Of a DNA stretch of 64,000 nucleotides, positions 62,710 through 64,000 are shown piece by piece; within the stretch, counting starts at the first letter, position 1; each line of letters begins with the position of its first letter. The translations under genes and the position numbers were made by a program. Source of the DNA: 34-65-8 sp046294735 (GTDB taxonomy: Bacteria; Pseudomonadota; Alphaproteobacteria; Sphingomonadales; Sphingomonadaceae); assembly GCA_046294735.1 (NCBI GenBank), contig JBKBKB010000003.1:1-64000 (forward strand). Direction: 5' to 3'. The notes under the pieces were generated by a model. That model was given only the letters and a program-made list of their open reading frames with translations, did not search any database and was not told where the DNA came from.

Positions 62710-62856
62710 CGTTCATTCCCCTTCCGAAACCGGCGGTTACCTGCATCGCGTGGCTGCGGTCCACTGGCATAGGCGCTTGGCCGCTTACCCCACTTCCGCA
62801 ACCAGCCGATCATCTGTAGCGTGACCGCTCTGACCGCAAAAGAACAGGATACCGCC

Positions 62857-63612
62857 GTGGCGTTTTCATTCGAACTGACCGGGCGCACGGCTCTGGTTAC
62901 CGGCGCTTCCTCTGGCCTCGGCGAACGGTTCGGGCGCATCCTGGCCGCTTCCGGCGCGAAAGTGGCGCTGGCTGCCCGCCGGACCGACCGGCTGGAGGCG
63001 CTGGCGGACCGGATCGGGCCCACCGCAGCCGCCGTGCAGATGGACGTCGCGCGCGAAGCGGATGTGATTGCGGGCTACGACGCAGCTGAATCGGCCTTCG
63101 GCACGGTCGTCGATACTGTGGTTGCCAACGCCGGGATCGACGGTGCGGGGCTCGCCACTGACATGACCGAGGACGCCATCGCGCACACCCTCAACGTCAA
63201 TCTCAAGGGCACGATCCTGACTGCACGCGAAGGCGCCAGACGGATGATCGCAGGGGGTGTCACCAAGGGGCGGATCGTGCTGATCGCCTCGATCACCGCA
63301 TTCGAGCCCTCCCCCGGCCTGGTCGCCTACAGCGCCAGCAAGGCGGGCGTGGTACAGGCTGGCCGGACTCTGGGGCGCGAATGGGCGCGCAAGGGAATCT
63401 GCGTCAACACCATCTCGCCCGGCTATATCCGCACCGCGATCAACGACGCCTGGTTCGATACCGAACCAGGCCAGGCACAGATCGCCCGCTTTCCGCGCAA
63501 ACGCCTGATGGGCCAGGACGGCCTCGACGCCATGTTGCTGTTCTTGTGTTCCGACGCAGCGGAATTCGTTACCGGTGCCGACTTCGTGCTTGACGACGGA
63601 CAGACTCTGTAG
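62857..63612 (+). CDS. Short-chain dehydrogenase/reductase
   Basis: A 251-residue classical SDR. ALVTGASSGLGERFGRILAA, the NAG motif in VVANAGIDGAG, and the catalytic YSASKAGVVQAGRTLG (Y-x3-K) are intact. The end FVTGADFVLDDGQTL is typical. GTG 62857 is preferred because AGGA lies seven bases upstream; the frame extends to GTG 62821 without a binding site. Divergent from the acyl-CoA synthetase gene; may oxidise a hydroxyacyl-CoA in the same pathway. Substrate unknown. Confidence 0.88.
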   Translation: MAFSFELTGRTALVTGASSGLGERFGRILAASGAKVALAARRTDRLEALADRIGPTAAAVQMDVAREADVIAGYDAAESAFGTVVDTVVANAGIDGAGLATDMTEDAIAHTLNVNLKGTILTAREGARRMIAGGVTKGRIVLIASITAFEPSPGLVAYSASKAGVVQAGRTLGREWARKGICVNTISPGYIRTAINDAWFDTEPGQAQIARFPRKRLMGQDGLDAMLLFLCSDAAEFVTGADFVLDDGQTL

Positions 63613-63670
63613 CGCCAGCCCGCCACGCGAAGGCCTGGCCGCTGACGGGGCAGGCGGGGTTCTGAAATAC

Positions 63671-63745
63671 TGGTGCTGCTGGGGAGGATTGAACTCCCGA
63701 CCTCACCCTTACCAAGGGTGCGCTCTACCACTGAGCTACAGCAGC
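63671..63745 (-). tRNA. tRNA-Thr (anticodon GGT), CCA encoded
   Basis: Full cloverleaf on the minus strand. The acceptor stem is GCTGCTG/CAGCAGC, the D-arm contains AGCTCAGTGGTAGAGC, the anticodon stem is CACCC/GGGTG with loop TTGGTAA (anticodon GGT, plus-strand 63711-63713), and the T-arm has GGGAGTTCAATCCTCCC. The 3' CCA is encoded at 63673-63671. Confidence 0.96.
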
Positions 63746-63836
63746 GCTCCGAAAGAGTGCGCGCCTATTGTCGCGGGCGCAGGCATTGTCAAGCGCGGGC
63801 TTGAAGCGGGCGCGCCTTGGGGGCAAGGCGTTTCGC

Positions 63837-63998
63837 ATGAGTGGACTGGAGGGCAAGAATCTGTCGCGAGAAGAGCGCCTCGCCGCCAAGCTGCGTGAGA
63901 ACCTGCGCCGCCGAAAGGCACAGGCCCGGGCACTGGATGGCGCGATGGATGGCGAATCGCACGAAAGCGGACTTCCCAAACCGGGCAACGCGGGCTAA
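63837..63998 (+). CDS. Small basic protein of unknown function
   Basis: A 53-residue protein with a conserved-looking middle, LSREERLAAKLRENLRRRKA, in a strongly charged helix. Short proteins with this EERLAAKLRENLRRRK core occur in many alphaproteobacteria, often near housekeeping genes, but no function is assigned. ATG 63837 has GGCAAGGC upstream. Possibly cotranscribed with genes beyond the window end. Confidence 0.65.
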   Translation: MSGLEGKNLSREERLAAKLRENLRRRKAQARALDGAMDGESHESGLPKPGNAG

Positions 63999-64000
63999 CC

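Overview
This window looks like ordinary chromosome from an alphaproteobacterium of the order Sphingomonadales, most likely a Sphingomonadaceae or Erythrobacteraceae member. I infer this from the high GC content, the frequent GTG and TTG starts, the HWE-type histidine kinase, the UPF0262 protein, the NodT/DevBCA-type efflux operon and the style of the housekeeping proteins. No insertion sequence, prophage, CRISPR array or rRNA operon was seen. One tRNA gene, tRNA-Thr(GGT), lies near the right end.

Layout, left half. 1-7 kb: the start of an isovaleryl-CoA dehydrogenase gene, a GAF-PAS-HWE sensor kinase, and a four-gene DevC-DevA-DevB-NodT efflux operon transcribed away from its TetR-type regulator across a region with two perfect or near-perfect operators and a G-rich 14-bp tandem repeat. 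7-26 kb: housekeeping genes including ftsH, a ParA-like ATPase, rpoZ, a phospholipase D/cardiolipin synthase, dnaB, cytidine deaminase, galE, two small ribosomal protein genes (rpmJ-like and rpmH), the ComM-type ATPase, xthA and ribA. Mixed in are secreted or envelope proteins of unknown role, among them a GH25-like protein that has lost its catalytic motif. 27-36 kb: acyl-CoA dehydrogenase, a beta-lactamase-fold hydrolase, a translationally coupled pdxH-cation exporter-phzF operon, and a coupled DnaJ-YihY-fabI operon.

36.0-55.9 kb is the distinctive part: a surface glycan locus. It encodes sugar-nucleotide enzymes (a TviB-type UDP-hexosamine dehydrogenase, a UDP-uronate 4-epimerase and a FlaA1/CapD 4,6-dehydratase) and a nonulosonic acid branch: a cytidylyltransferase fused to a KdsC-like phosphatase, and a NeuB-type synthase without its usual C-terminal SAF domain. 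Decoration functions are a pyruvyl-transferase-family protein, a PhyH dioxygenase, three sulfotransferase-like proteins, an OafA/SGNH acyltransferase, a GNAT protein and a NodB-type deacetylase. An EpsG-like polymerase and a Wzx flippase complete it. No standard GT2/GT4 glycosyltransferase or initiating sugar-phosphate transferase is present; a divergent GT-B-like protein at 47935-49611 is the only candidate. Start and stop codons overlap or nearly touch through much of the locus, which suggests coupled translation.

55.9-64 kb carries acyl-CoA and hydrophobic-substrate metabolism: an enoyl-CoA hydratase-family protein, two SDR oxidoreductases, a PhyH dioxygenase, a MarR regulator with a cytochrome P450 in the same operon, an acyl-CoA synthetase, then tRNA-Thr and a small basic protein. 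All functions are read from motifs and family resemblance by eye; no database search was run.
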